Source: Panopea generosa (taxonomy: Eukaryota > Mollusca > Bivalvia > Adapedonta > Hiatellidae). Taken from it: a DNA stretch of 64,000 nucleotides. This document shows, in pieces, positions 47,572 through 59,100 of the stretch. A program made the position numbers and the translations under genes. The notes under the pieces are model-generated. The model ran no database searches, was not told the DNA's origin, and was given only the letters and a program-made list of their open reading frames with translations. The stretch lies in assembly GCA_029582155.1 (NCBI GenBank), contig CM055908.1, positions 24,552,757 through 24,616,756 of the forward strand, given 5' to 3'. Every line of letters starts with the position of its first letter. Positions within the stretch are counted from its first letter, which is position 1.

Positions 47572-49389
47572 TAAAGTAATCAAAACTTGTTATGCACTTC
47601 TAAATGGGAGTAAGAGTAAATAGGTTATCAGGATTACTAGGTGACAAATTTGTTGTACACTTCTAAATCGGAGTACCGAGTACATAGTTTATCAGGATTA
47701 CCTGGTGACAAACTTGTTATACGCTCATAATTGGGAATAACGAGTACATAGTTTATCAGGATAACTAGGTGACAATACTTGTTATACGCTCCTAAATATG
47801 GGAGTACCAAGTACATAGTTTATCAGGATTACCCGGTGACAAACTTGTTATACGTTCCTAAGTGGGAATAACGAGTACATAGTTTATCAGGATTACTAGG
47901 TGACAAACTTGTTATACGCTCCTAAATATGGGAGTACCAAGTACATAGTTTATCAGGATTACCCGGTGACAAACTTGTTATACGCTCCTAAGTGGGAATA
48001 ACGAGTACATAGTTTATCAGGATTACCCGTTGACAAACTTGTTATACGCTCCTAAGTGGGAATAACGAGTACATAGTTTATCAGGATTACTAGGTGACAA
48101 AACTTGTTATACGCTCCTAAATAGGAATAACGAGTACGTAGTTTATCAGGATTACCCGGTGACAAACTTGTTATACGCTCCTAAGTGGGAATAACGAGAA
48201 CGTAGTTTATAAGGATTACCCGGTGGCAAACTTGTTATACGCTCCTAAGTGGGAATAACGAGTACGTAGTTTATCAGGATTACTAGGTGACAAAACTTGT
48301 TATACGCTCCTAAATAGGAATAACGAGTACGTAGTTTATCAGGATTACCCGGTGACAAAACTTGTTATAGTAATACGCTCCTAAATGGGAATAACAAGTA
48401 CGTAGTTTATCAGGATTACTGGGTGACAAAACTTGTTATACGCTCCTAAATAGGAATAACGAGTACATAGTTTATCAGGATTACTAGGTGACAAAACTTG
48501 TTATACGCTCCTAAATAGGAATAACGAGTACATAGTTTATCAGGATTACCCGGTGACAAACTTGTTATACGCTCCTAAGTGGGAATAACGAGTACATAGT
48601 TTATCAGGATTACTAGGTGACAAAACTTGTTATACGCTCCTAAATAGGAATAACGAGTACGTAGTTTATCAGGATTACCCGGTGACAAAACTTGTTATAC
48701 GCTCCTAAGTGGTAATAACGAGTACGTAGTTTATCAGAATTACTGGATGACAAAACCTGTAACAGGCGGGGCGGTAATTTAATGGATAGAGTGTTGGCCG
48801 CTCACGCCAGAGGTTGCGGTTCGATCCCTTGGTCGACACAATGCCTTTCATAAAACAACACTCAGTACTGGTTCTACCTAGGAAGCGGACTCGAGAGCGG
48901 TTCATATAAGCTCTGAGCTTTCATCGCAATCGAGCTTAAATAAATAAGTATAAACTAAAACTTGTTATACGCTCCTAAAAGGGAATAACGAGTACGTAGT
49001 TTATCAGGATTACAAGGTGACAAAACTTGTTAAACGTTCCTAAATGGGAATAACGAGTACGAAGTTTATCAGGATTACAAGGTGACAAAACTTGTTATAC
49101 GCTCCTAAGTGGTAATAACGAGTACATAGTTTATCAGGATTACTGGGTGACAAAACTTGTTATACGCTCCTGAATAGTACTAACGAGTACATAGTTTATC
49201 AGGATTACTAGGTGACGAAACTTGTTATACGCTCCTAAATAGGACTAACGAGTACGTAGTTTATCAGAATTACAAGGTGACAAAACTTGTTATACGCTCC
49301 TAAGTGGTAATAACGAGTACTTAGTTTATCAGGATTACCAGGTGACGAAACTTATAATACGCTCTTAAATGGTAATAACGAGTACATTG
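47572..49389. repeat. 64-bp minisatellite, about 25 copies, with a SINE inside
   Basis: Unit: CTTGTTATACGCTCCTAAGT, GGGAATAACGAGTACATAGT, TTATCAGGATTACCCGGTGA, CAAA. TACTAGG and TACCCGG subtypes alternate. It is interrupted by SINE-B at 48761-48956 and ends at a foldback element; the sequence right of that element still resembles a decayed unit. Confidence 0.96.
48761..48956 (+). repeat. SINE-B inserted in the 64-bp array
   Basis: GGATAGAGTGTTGGCCGCTC, then GGTTGCGGTTCGATCCC, then a full body and the tail AAATAAATAAGTATAAACTA. The array sequence AAAACCTGT (48752-48760) and AAAACTTGT (48957-48965) flank it as a 9-bp target duplication with one mismatch. Confidence 0.9.
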
Positions 49390-49390
49390 T

Positions 49391-50494
49391 ACGGTGTTCC
49401 GTTTGGATCATCGTATTTTTATTTTTTCCCCAAACCACGATGCTCGAAACCACAATGATGAAAGTTGAAACTACGATGATGAAAGCGCGAAACTACGATA
49501 GTGAAAGTCGAAAGTCACAACCACGATGGTGAAAGTCGTAATCACGATATTGAAAATACTCAACTACGATGATGAAAACACGAAATCACGAAACTACGAT
49601 GGTGAAAACGCGATGGAATTTCGTGTTTTTACCATCGTGGTTTCGACTTTCACCATCGTAGTTTTGACCTCCGACTTTCATCATCGTAGTTTCGACTTTC
49701 ACTATCGTGGTTTCGACTTTCACCATCGTACTTTCGACTTTCATCATCGTAGTTTCAACTTTCACCATCGTGGTTTCGACTTTCATCATCGTAGTTTCGA
49801 CTTTCACCATCGTGGTTTCGACTTTCACCATCGTAGTTTCGACCTTCGACCTTCGACGTCCTGTTGCGCATGGTATTCACACGCACATGTTTTATCAACA
49901 AGTCATGTCGTCTGATGAAGGTATGCTTTTATAAATATTGATTCAAATACCCGTTGATACATTAACCATCACCATAATTTCTTTGTAGGAGTATCCGCTT
50001 TCAAAATATCTTGAGATACAGCCATCCATTGTAATTATTGTATTGAGATCGCATTGCATATGCGCAACAGGAAGTCGAAGGTCGAAGATCGAAACTACGA
50101 TGGTGAAAGTCGAAACCACGATGATGAAAGTCGAAATCTTGACGGTGAAAGTCGAAACCACGATGATGAAAGTCGAAATCTTGATGGTGAAAGTCGAAAC
50201 TACGATGATGAAAGTCGAAAGTACTATGATGAAAGTTGAAAGTCGAAAGTCGAAAGTACGATGGTGAAAGTCGAAAGTACGATGATGAAAGTCGAAAGTC
50301 TAATCTACGATGGTGAAAACGCGAAATTACATCGCGTTTTCACCATCGTAGTTTTGTGATTTTGCGTTTTCATCATCGTAGTTTCGTATTTGCACCATCG
50401 TGATTTCGACTTTCACCATCGTAGTTTCGACTTTCGACTTTCGTGGTATGGGGTTCAGAAAGAAAAAAATGCGATGGTCCAAATGGAACACCGT
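49391..50494. mobile_element. large foldback element FBK copy 1, with 8-bp target duplication
   Basis: The ends ACGGTGTTCCGTTTGGATCA and its inverse (...TGGTCCAAATGGAACACCGT) are terminal inverted repeats. TACATTGT flanks exactly at 49383-49390 and 50495-50502. Inside, a short repeat of about 21 bp (GAAACTACGATGGTGAAAGTC) is arrayed forward (49440-49610), inverted (49617-49855), then after a unique centre of about 200 bp forward again (50075-50330) and inverted (50335-50445). The centre is itself bounded by inverted CCTGTTGCGCAT. There is no transposase, so it is non-autonomous. Open frames of VKVETTMM/VSTFTIVV type are only the short repeat. Confidence 0.9.
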
Positions 50495-50502
50495 TACATT
50501 GT

Positions 50503-51719
50503 TCATAAGTGAGCGTTGTACTAAAACTTCTAAATTTCAACGCTGTGGTTAGTGTCTTTCAAACTGTCTTACGTGATAATATCTAAGTGTTCATGTTGAT
50601 GTTTCACAAAAGCCTATTAAGTTTCAACCATACACCAACTATTTACTACCCATTCATCAAGGACATACTGCGTGTAGCTTTAGCATTATTAAACTGTGTT
50701 GAAAGAGGTGTTGTAAACACAGACACGCGTTGTGCAAACGTTCATTATTGATTTACCCGCAATAGGATAAAATCCAAATTGTCAATATTGAACGGTTTAC
50801 ACATTACACATAAAGTCAGTATGCACTGATATTTTCATTATATGCAGATATGTTTTTTTTTTGTTAAAGGCAATTCATGTGTTTATCACAAGTTTAGAGT
50901 AATTCATTGTGACCGGTCAAGTGCCTTTATTATTGACAGTCAATACTGCATATAGATCGCAGGCATACTATTTCCCAATTGTTTCAAAATACTACAAATT
51001 CATAATTCTTATCCATATAAATAATGTCAATTTAATTTCTAAGCAATTCAATTTTCATATTTTAGAGTTGTTTGAAACTTACTGCTAATCAATTTATTTC
51101 GAATCTGATTCGAGGTGATATTCTATTTTTTAAAACATTTTGAAAGTTGCGCTATAGTGCTTATATTCAAGGAGTCAAATTGTAGTTAATTTTCTTTTTA
51201 AATAATTTTAGACAATAGTCAAGATTGGCAGTACTTTTTCAAGTTTTATTACTTGTAAATATCTGTGTTCGTTATATTAATGTGATATTTAAGCCGCCAT
51301 ATTGATAAGTATTATGTGGCCTTGGGTACTTATTAATAGAAAAAACAGCGGCACTTCGGTGACCTGTCAATCTCCATCTCTTGTAATTTCTTTTTAGAAT
51401 GGCATATGTTGTTGATATATCATTTGTTTTTGATACTGTATTCTACAATTGTACATATGACGAGATCTTAATAACATATATATATATAGTGTAAGGTCGA
51501 CGCATGATTTGAGGGTAGGGATTTCCTCCCACCCTCCCAGGTATTACGTTTTGTAGGTGTTATGTGACTTTTTATGATGTTTGTTTGACAGAGTGGCATA
51601 AAGAGCCACCCCTACCATCACACACACATCCTCTGTGTGGGACGGAGATGCTGGTGTAATACAATGTAAATTCAATTAAATTGACGGTGAAGTTTGCGCC
51701 TGTCCATTACATGTATTCC
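50503..51719. other. no recognised feature
   Basis: AT-rich unique sequence. (TA)n lies near 51475-51488. No gene seen. Confidence 0.4.
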
Positions 51720-51744
51720 CCCTCCCACTCCGTTCCCTATCCAC

Positions 51745-51846
51745 ATCCTCTATATCTCTCTTCCCCTCCCTCTTTCTCTCTCTCTCTCTTTCTCTCTCTC
51801 TTTTTCTCTCTCTCCCTCCTTCCCTCTCTCTCTGTTTATCTCTCTC
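51745..51846. repeat. (TC)n-rich pyrimidine tract
   Basis: Imperfect TC/CCTC repeats of about 100 bases. The overlapping open frames of S/L type are simple sequence. Confidence 0.9.
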
Positions 51847-51849
51847 GTT

Positions 51850-52719
51850 TCATTATTTTCTTTTACATATTTATCTTGTGATTTCTGTTCCACATGTTAC
51901 TGTCGCACATGTTGATGATAACCATCGTTTGTTTCTTTGTCATATTCCTTGTAACTATCAAGACCTTGTACAGATATCATTCCTCGTTACTATGTATAAC
52001 ATACACCATTATAATTATTGTCAGTAATTACTGACGTATCTGAACATGTCTCAGCGCCATGACACGAACTGTCACGCTGGCTGCAAACTTTCTAGTTACG
52101 CCAGTTACGGCAAGTTGACTATTTAATAATAGCATTTCAGGTATTAATTAAATTTAATTTTAATGTTTTAGACAATCTTACCAAAATAATTACACTTATC
52201 TAAGTGGTTCATCTAAAGTATTAGTAAAAACTCGTGAATTTTAGATTAACAAATGATACCAATATAAATAAACCTGTACACATACCTGCAAGTTATATTA
52301 CTTCCAAACAATAACGTTGAAATCCTATTATAATCACTATGAAATTATCAAATAAAAAGTAGTTATGTTTTTTTAGTATTTCTTTAGACCACGCTGTTTC
52401 AACGTAAACTGTGTAATATAGTACAATGCATGAATGTGTTTATAACCGCGAAAAACACGGGTGTCATCTTACATGTGAACAATCAATAAAAATTCCCTCA
52501 ACCATTGGTCCTGCCGGAACATCGATTAAAGGTGTATTGTGTTAAGCATATAGAAACGCTTGATTTATTATTTTCTAACATATATGGTGTACAATTAGTG
52601 TCAAAACCACCTGTACCGGTGCATCGCTATTATGGCGGCGGACTGATATGTTTGTTCTAAACTGTAAGCCAGCCATTGATTGTTTGTTTTTTATTCTATA
52701 GTAAATAATAAAAGTTTGA
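51850..52719. other. no recognised feature
   Basis: AT-rich unique sequence; nothing supportable. Confidence 0.4.
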
Positions 52720-52847
52720 AGTCTTGTCATTTATAGAGAATGAATGAAATAAGTGAAACTTACATTATGCTGTTTGCCAACCTCTGCTTTACAAAACTAT
52801 GATAAGAAAAGAAGGGGCCATGTGTCATATAAGATATGTTTTTCTAC

Positions 52848-53066
52848 TCAGTGTGTACACTGTTGATAAAGTGAAAGTAGACTTCCGAAATCATGTATTC
52901 ATGCACCAATTTCCAAGCATCAATTTTTTTTTTCTAAATTCACAATTCAAACATGCTGTCAAAATGTTCAAAATATATAAATAATGCCATTCATTAAAAA
53001 AATGAGCATTAAAATAAGGAAAATACATTTTTAAAGAAGAAACAAATTTTAATGCTCATTTTTTAT
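52848..53066. repeat. interspersed repeat R1, copy 2, with a terminal hairpin
   Basis: GTGTACACTGTTGATAAAGT, CACCAATTTCCAAGCATCAA and GGAAAATACATTTTTAAA match 22578-22770 in order. AAAAAATGAGCATTAAAAT (52996) is inverted at 53046-53065. Confidence 0.6.
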
Positions 53067-53852
53067 TTTATACATAAAGAACAACAAAGGTCGCAGGTAA
53101 TTTAAACATGAGGGGAGAAATGCGTTCTAGACTTTAACATTACGATTAAAGGTACGATAAATAGATCTGTATTTCTGGTGAAAGAAGGTTTCTATTTTTT
53201 GTCTATTTTTAAAAAAATCCTATCATTTACCAACCAAGACAGCGCCATTTCTAGAGAAATATGATCTAAATATGGTTTGTACAGTTTTGTATTTTTTTTG
53301 TGAATAAAAGAAGTTATATTGCACCTAGGTGTTACCGTTTTTATGATAATACCACAGAGGAATTGCAGAGGTTTGTACCATTACAATCTCGTATCAAACA
53401 GAAGTTTTGTACGACACATATATCAATGCATGAACTTCATAGTGTTTCACACCATGATCAGGTGTCACAATTCAATAATTATGATGGTATTTGTTTGAAA
53501 CTACTGGTAGTTTGTAATAATATTGAATTAATAGTATTTTTTGGTTAAACTGTCCTATAAGACATATATACATCATATATATATATATATATTGTGACGT
53601 CATTAAAACTTTCAGTTGAAGCAATTGACCAATCAACGTGATCAAATGAGGCTTTCCCAACATTGCCATTTAACAGACCAAATCGGGAGAGCTTTATCCA
53701 TTCTACAGACAGCTAAAATATATTTACATTCAACCGAATCTGAGTTTGTAAATAAATATATCCAACATTTTTATCGTTCAAGTAGAGATGTTGAGAATAA
53801 ACACGAAAAATAATCCATCCTGTACTCAATTCTTATGTTACATTAGAGAAAC

Positions 53853-53999
53853 CGCGGTTATGTGCGGTGTCCTTGTGCAAGACACTTTTCCGCATATGCT
53901 TAGTACTAGTTCTAACCAGGAAGACTTCGAGCGGGATTTGCCTAAGTTGTAAGAACTTGTTTCACAATCGAAGTAAAATAAATAAGTTTAAACTAAACT
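53853..53999 (+). repeat. SINE-C copy, 5' truncated
   Basis: GCGGTGTCCTTGTGCAAGAC, GCATATGCTTAGTACTAG, GGAAGACTTCGAGCGGGATT and the tail AAATAAGTTTAAACTAAAC. The tRNA head is nearly all missing. Confidence 0.8.
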
Positions 54000-54574
54000 A
54001 ACCATATAAAGTGCGTCTTAGAACAAATTTGCACTACTACCATCCTTTTCTAAATCGTTACAAATACATCTGCCTGCCTTGCCGCTATTGCAGAACATAT
54101 TGCACTATATTGAAATAAGGCAAACGAAAAATCTGGTCTGTTTCTGTCTTTAAAACATTGTGTCTCATTATCTAATTTGGGTCGTTCTTGGAAGTACTAC
54201 TGTGAAAATATGGGGGAAGGAATCAATGATTACTCTGCATGGCAGAGTGCACACGTCGTCAAATAACACGGTGCAAATAACGTATGTTTGACGATTAAAG
54301 AGTCATAACTCATATGACTTCATTTTTGTGATTTGACGAGTTAAAGAACTTGTTTGAAATATATTTGATTGTATAACTATTGTGTACGTTTGATGAAGAT
54401 AAAATGAAAACTGCAATTGTTAGATGATAAAACACAATGTTTGACGATCCTGGGCTTTCGATATTAATTATTCCGCGATTTGACCATTAATGAACTTGTC
54501 CGAGATATTATGGTTATATAAATACTTTGTAAGTTTGATGGATGCCAAATTAAAACTGCCAGTAACAGAGTTGT

Positions 54575-55737
54575 TACTGTTCTATAACTACTACATATAA
54601 CTACTATAAGATAAAAGTAGATATGTTATTGTTATATAACCACTGTATATAACTACTATAAGATAAATGTAGATATGTTATTGTTATATAACTACATATA
54701 ACTACTATAAGATAAAAGTAGATATGTTATTGTTATATAACCACTGTACATAACTACTATAAAATAAATGTAGATATGTTATTGTTATATAACTACATAT
54801 AACTACTATAAGCTAAAAGTATATATGTTATTGGTATTTTACCACTGTATATAACCACTGTATACAGTTACTGTAAGATAAATGTAGATAATTATGTTAT
54901 GGGTTTTTAACCACTGTATATAACCACTATATATAGATACTATAGGATAAATGAAGATATGTCAAGTTATGGATATTTAACCACTGTATATAAATACTAT
55001 AAGATCAATGTAGATATGTTATTGTTATATAACCACTGTTTATAACTAATATAAGATAAATGTAGATATATTAAGGTTATATAACAACTGTATATAACTA
55101 TTGTATATAACTACTATACGATAAATGTAAATATGTCATTGTTATATAACCACTGTATATAACTAATTTAAGATAATGTAGATATGTTATTGTTATATAA
55201 CCACTGTATATAACTAATATAAGATAAATGTAGATATGTTATGGTTATATAACCACTGAATATAACTATTGTATATAACTACCATACGACAAATGTAGAT
55301 ATGTTGTTGTTATATCACCACTGTATATAACTAATATAAAATACATGTAGGTATATTATTATTATATAATCACTGTATATAAGTACTGCGTATAACTACT
55401 ATAAGATATATGTAGGTATATCATAATTATATAGTCACTGTATATAAGTACTGCGTATAACTACTATAAGATACATGTAGGTATATTATGACTATATAAT
55501 CACTGTATATAAGTACTGCGTATAACTACTATAAGATACGTGTAGGTATATTATGATTATATAATCACTGTATATAAGTTCTGCGTATAACTACTATAAG
55601 ATACATGTAGGTATATTATGACTATATAATCACTGTATATAAGTACTGCGTATAACTACTATAAGATACATGTAGGTATATTATGATCATATAATCACTG
55701 TATATAAGTTCTGCATATAACTACTATAAGACAAATG
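54575..55737. repeat. 52-bp / 65-bp minisatellite downstream of the MCT-like gene
   Basis: The first part has a unit of about 52 bp (TATAACTACTATAAGATAAA, TGTAGATATGTTATTGTTAT, ATAACCACTGTA). The last 400 bp use a 65-bp form with an added TATAAGTACTGCG block and much higher uniformity, which suggests recent amplification. Very AT-rich. Confidence 0.95.
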
Positions 55738-55869
55738 CAGATGCTTTCGTGCGCACAAAAATAGTTACTAGAATGACGACGGACACATGACGCCCAGTTG
55801 AGCTCACCACGAGGTTTGCCCAGGTATGTTAAAACACAATTTATCAAAAATACACATTATCATTTATCA

Positions 55870-55875
55870 TTTATT
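55870..55875 (-). promoter_or_regulatory. candidate poly(A) signal AATAAA for the MCT-like gene
   Basis: AATAAA on the minus strand about 111 bases past the stop codon, before the 52/65-bp array begins. It is the better-placed of two candidates; the other overlaps the stop itself. Confidence 0.4.
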
Positions 55876-55985
55876 ATACAGACAGACGGACGTCAGATAT
55901 GCTGTGATCAGAATACCTTGCTCTGAGATTTTGTCTCAGATAAGCTAGAACAGAAAAACAGAAATATCTTATTATAAATATTTTA

Positions 55986-56137
55986 TTATTTTTTGTTGGC
56001 GAGAGGTGTTGACTTTAGTGTCTCTGTACGAGGTTTTACACACGGAACTACCAGGAGACATAACCCTGCTAAAACAAACTCAACACCGCCAAGGAGGAAC
56101 GATAACTCGTAAGAACCCTTTAAGTCAAACAGCCAGC
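55986..56137 (-). CDS. SLC16-like: MCT-like last exon (TM12 and C-terminal tail)
   Basis: Acceptor TTATTTTATTTTCAG. It codes WLFDLKGSYELSFLLGG, a final hydrophobic helix and a short basic tail ending PLANKK. The stop codon overlaps a TAATAAAA string, so an AATAAA sits directly at the stop. Confidence 0.95.
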
Positions 56138-59100
56138 CTGAAAATAAAATAACAACTTTCTTAATTGTTAAATAAAATATGGAAATAATATCACGTCCTC
56201 TATCTATTACGTGTACGGTATCGAAGATATGTAATTAAAATATTAAAACTATATTTGTCTCCCCTTTCGATACTCAACAGACACTTAGATCCGAATAAGC
56301 TGGTATTGTTTTATTGAATACTGTATTAACGTAAATCCAGTTTTCTAATCTGAAGGTGCCGAGACTTATTAGCTCAGTCGGTAACGCGTCTGACTACAAA
56401 TCCAGGGGTCGTGAGTTCGAATCCCCGCCTGGCAACAGTCTCTTTGATGATTGATATACGACATTATTGTGTCTCAATATCAATCGTCTCTCGCCGCTGA
56501 TTCAAGCGGGAAAGTTAGCAGTAACTTGCGGAGATTGGATGTGCTCGAGTGCTGGTTAACCTTCAAGGATCCCAGGAAACAGCTCAGTGTTATGTTAACT
56601 GATCCATTAGCCCTCGATGGCATAAACAATGACGCTAAATATTCAATCAATAATCTGAAATTGTAAATTAATAATACAGAATTTGGAATATACGATTTTC
56701 AATATAAAACGATTTTATTGTTTCCACGATTTTACTGCTTTCACACAAAACAGTTCAAATACTTTCTAGCTCGGAGTTGAGCTAATTTACTTCGGAGAAT
56801 GGTAATGGAGGGCGATACATAATGGGTAATGCTACTCCAAACAATGCAGTATTTTTAAATTCGAGAAAATTAACATCCGTTTCTTTCAAAGTATTTGAAT
56901 CACCAAAATTAGTAAATTTTTGCCTAATGGGTAGATCTATTTCAAACCATGCAGTATATTATCAGGTGACATTGACCTCTCCGGATAATAACCAAATTTA
57001 CAAAATGGTAAGTTAATGTGTTTCAGAGGTTGCGGGTTTGATCCCCCGCCCTACCCGATTCCTCTCATAAAACAACTCTCAGGAAGCGGACTCGAGAGCG
57101 GTTCATTTAAGTTCTGAGTTTTCGCAGCAATCGTGCTTAAACAAACTAGTATAAACTAAATCGTTCTGTTTTTTACCTTGATTACTAGTACCGCGATAGC
57201 AATTAAAAAGAAACATAATAAAACTTTACTCTATTTCTTAAAACTAGTATAATATTTCGTTTAGATCAACCAAACTTGGTATATAATACATATTAATATT
57301 TACTTTAGAGGACACCTGTGGATAATTTTATTTTGTTGTATGGTGTTTAGCGTCGCTTTCAACATTTTTTTAGTCATATCGCGACGGTGTCTACTTAAGA
57401 CAGTATTGTAAGCGCTTTCACACAGGTGTATCATGCCGCAGACACATATGGTATGATACCCCACCCAGTCACAGTATACTGACACCTGGCCGACCAGACC
57501 TAGAACTCTCCTCTAAATGCTGAGCGTCAAGCGAGGAAGCTTCTAGTACCATTTTTAAAGTCTTTGGTATGACCCGGCCGGGGATTGAACCCACGACCTT
57601 CCGCATGCAAGGCGGACGCTCTACCACTAGACCACGCCGCGGTCTCTGTTGATAAAATTTAAACCATAGTTTCTATGTTTTATGTGTTAATCTCTATTTC
57701 CTCGATACATTTTTATCAAATCTCACCATTCTTTGTCCATACATGTGCATAGAGCGGTGCCACTCAAAATTATTACTTATTTTTTCGGGATCACCTGAAA
57801 TATAAACACTCACCTGCAAGAGGAGTTCCTAACATGGTGGAAATACCGCCGAAGAACAAATACAATCCAAAGGAGTTTGCAATAACGTAATCTCCAAACG
57901 ATTCGCACAACGCAACAGGTACAAGCACCAGAGCAGATGCTGAAAACATCACAGCCAAATCAATAAATAAAATACGTATCCTTCACAACTGTACAACTTT
58001 ACAACTAGGTTTTCATTATTACTAATTCTCAAAAACAATATTGTCAAATGTAATACCGCTAGTAAGGTTGTACGTGTAGATATATCTATAGAGCACGTGA
58101 CAATTGCTGATATCTGTGTCTCCAACACTGATGTTTTTGCACAATTATTTGCCTGAACTAGAGACATATATAAACAATGATAAATTACTATGACTGTAAA
58201 GTTAGTAGGTAGTTCGCAGTTAGTAGTTGGGGATTTGAAAAAACAACTACCGACCAGCTGCCAGTTGGGGATTCAGATTCGTTATTATAATTACTATTTG
58301 ATTTACATATTTTACTCGTGTTAATATGTTTAAAAATATAATCAATCAAAAATGTATGTAAATTAATATTAAATCTGAATCCCCAACTGGCAGCTGGTTG
58401 GTAGTTGGCGATTTACGATTCACGGCGAATCCCTAACTGGAAATTTTGTATCGCCGTCTTGTGAGTAGACTCGTTATATTGAAGAACCAAACAACCACTG
58501 GTGTCATTTATAATCATGAACATTTTTTTTTGTTTTTATTGAATTTATGTCTGCACATTTGGCGTTTTCATAATTTCACAAACACAACTCCTCCTGAACT
58601 AACAGATTTTTTTTAGAATTTAAGAAAGTTTACTCTCGGAATAAGTTTTTTTTTTTTATCCTTTTAAGAAAATAAAGATATTTTTAAAATCACATCTATG
58701 GATACCTTTCTCCTTTATATTTTTGCGTGTTTTTTATTCCTATGATTAATAAAACGCTTTTGTTCAAACCAGTAAATTATCTTATTATCAGTTGTTTTGT
58801 GATTATGTTTTCTTATTCTGTTTTAAATAATTCAGAACAAATCTATATTATGATTCTATTTAAAATTGTCAACATCTTTATCAGTTTGATTGTCGTACCA
58901 GCAATATTAAAGTCAGATAATGGGTCAAATTGTTATTGGAAAAATACAGAAGACGCGATCCGAAATTTCAGTAATGTGCAAACCTGCGAACCTATGTAAT
59001 TAAGTCAACGTTTAAACACAAAGAAACAATTAGATATGTAATTCTTCAAAACATCATTTTTTGTTTTTATACTTTTGATTTACTCCTTCGCTTTGAAAAT

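Noticed and set aside
49526-50267. Open frames with VKVETTMM / VSTFTIVV repeats
   Set aside because: They are the short repeat of the foldback element read on either strand.
56363-56440. True tRNA gene
   Set aside because: A-box and B-box are good, but a repeated body of about 230 bp follows and an inverted copy exists at 47.2-47.4 kb, so it is a SINE.
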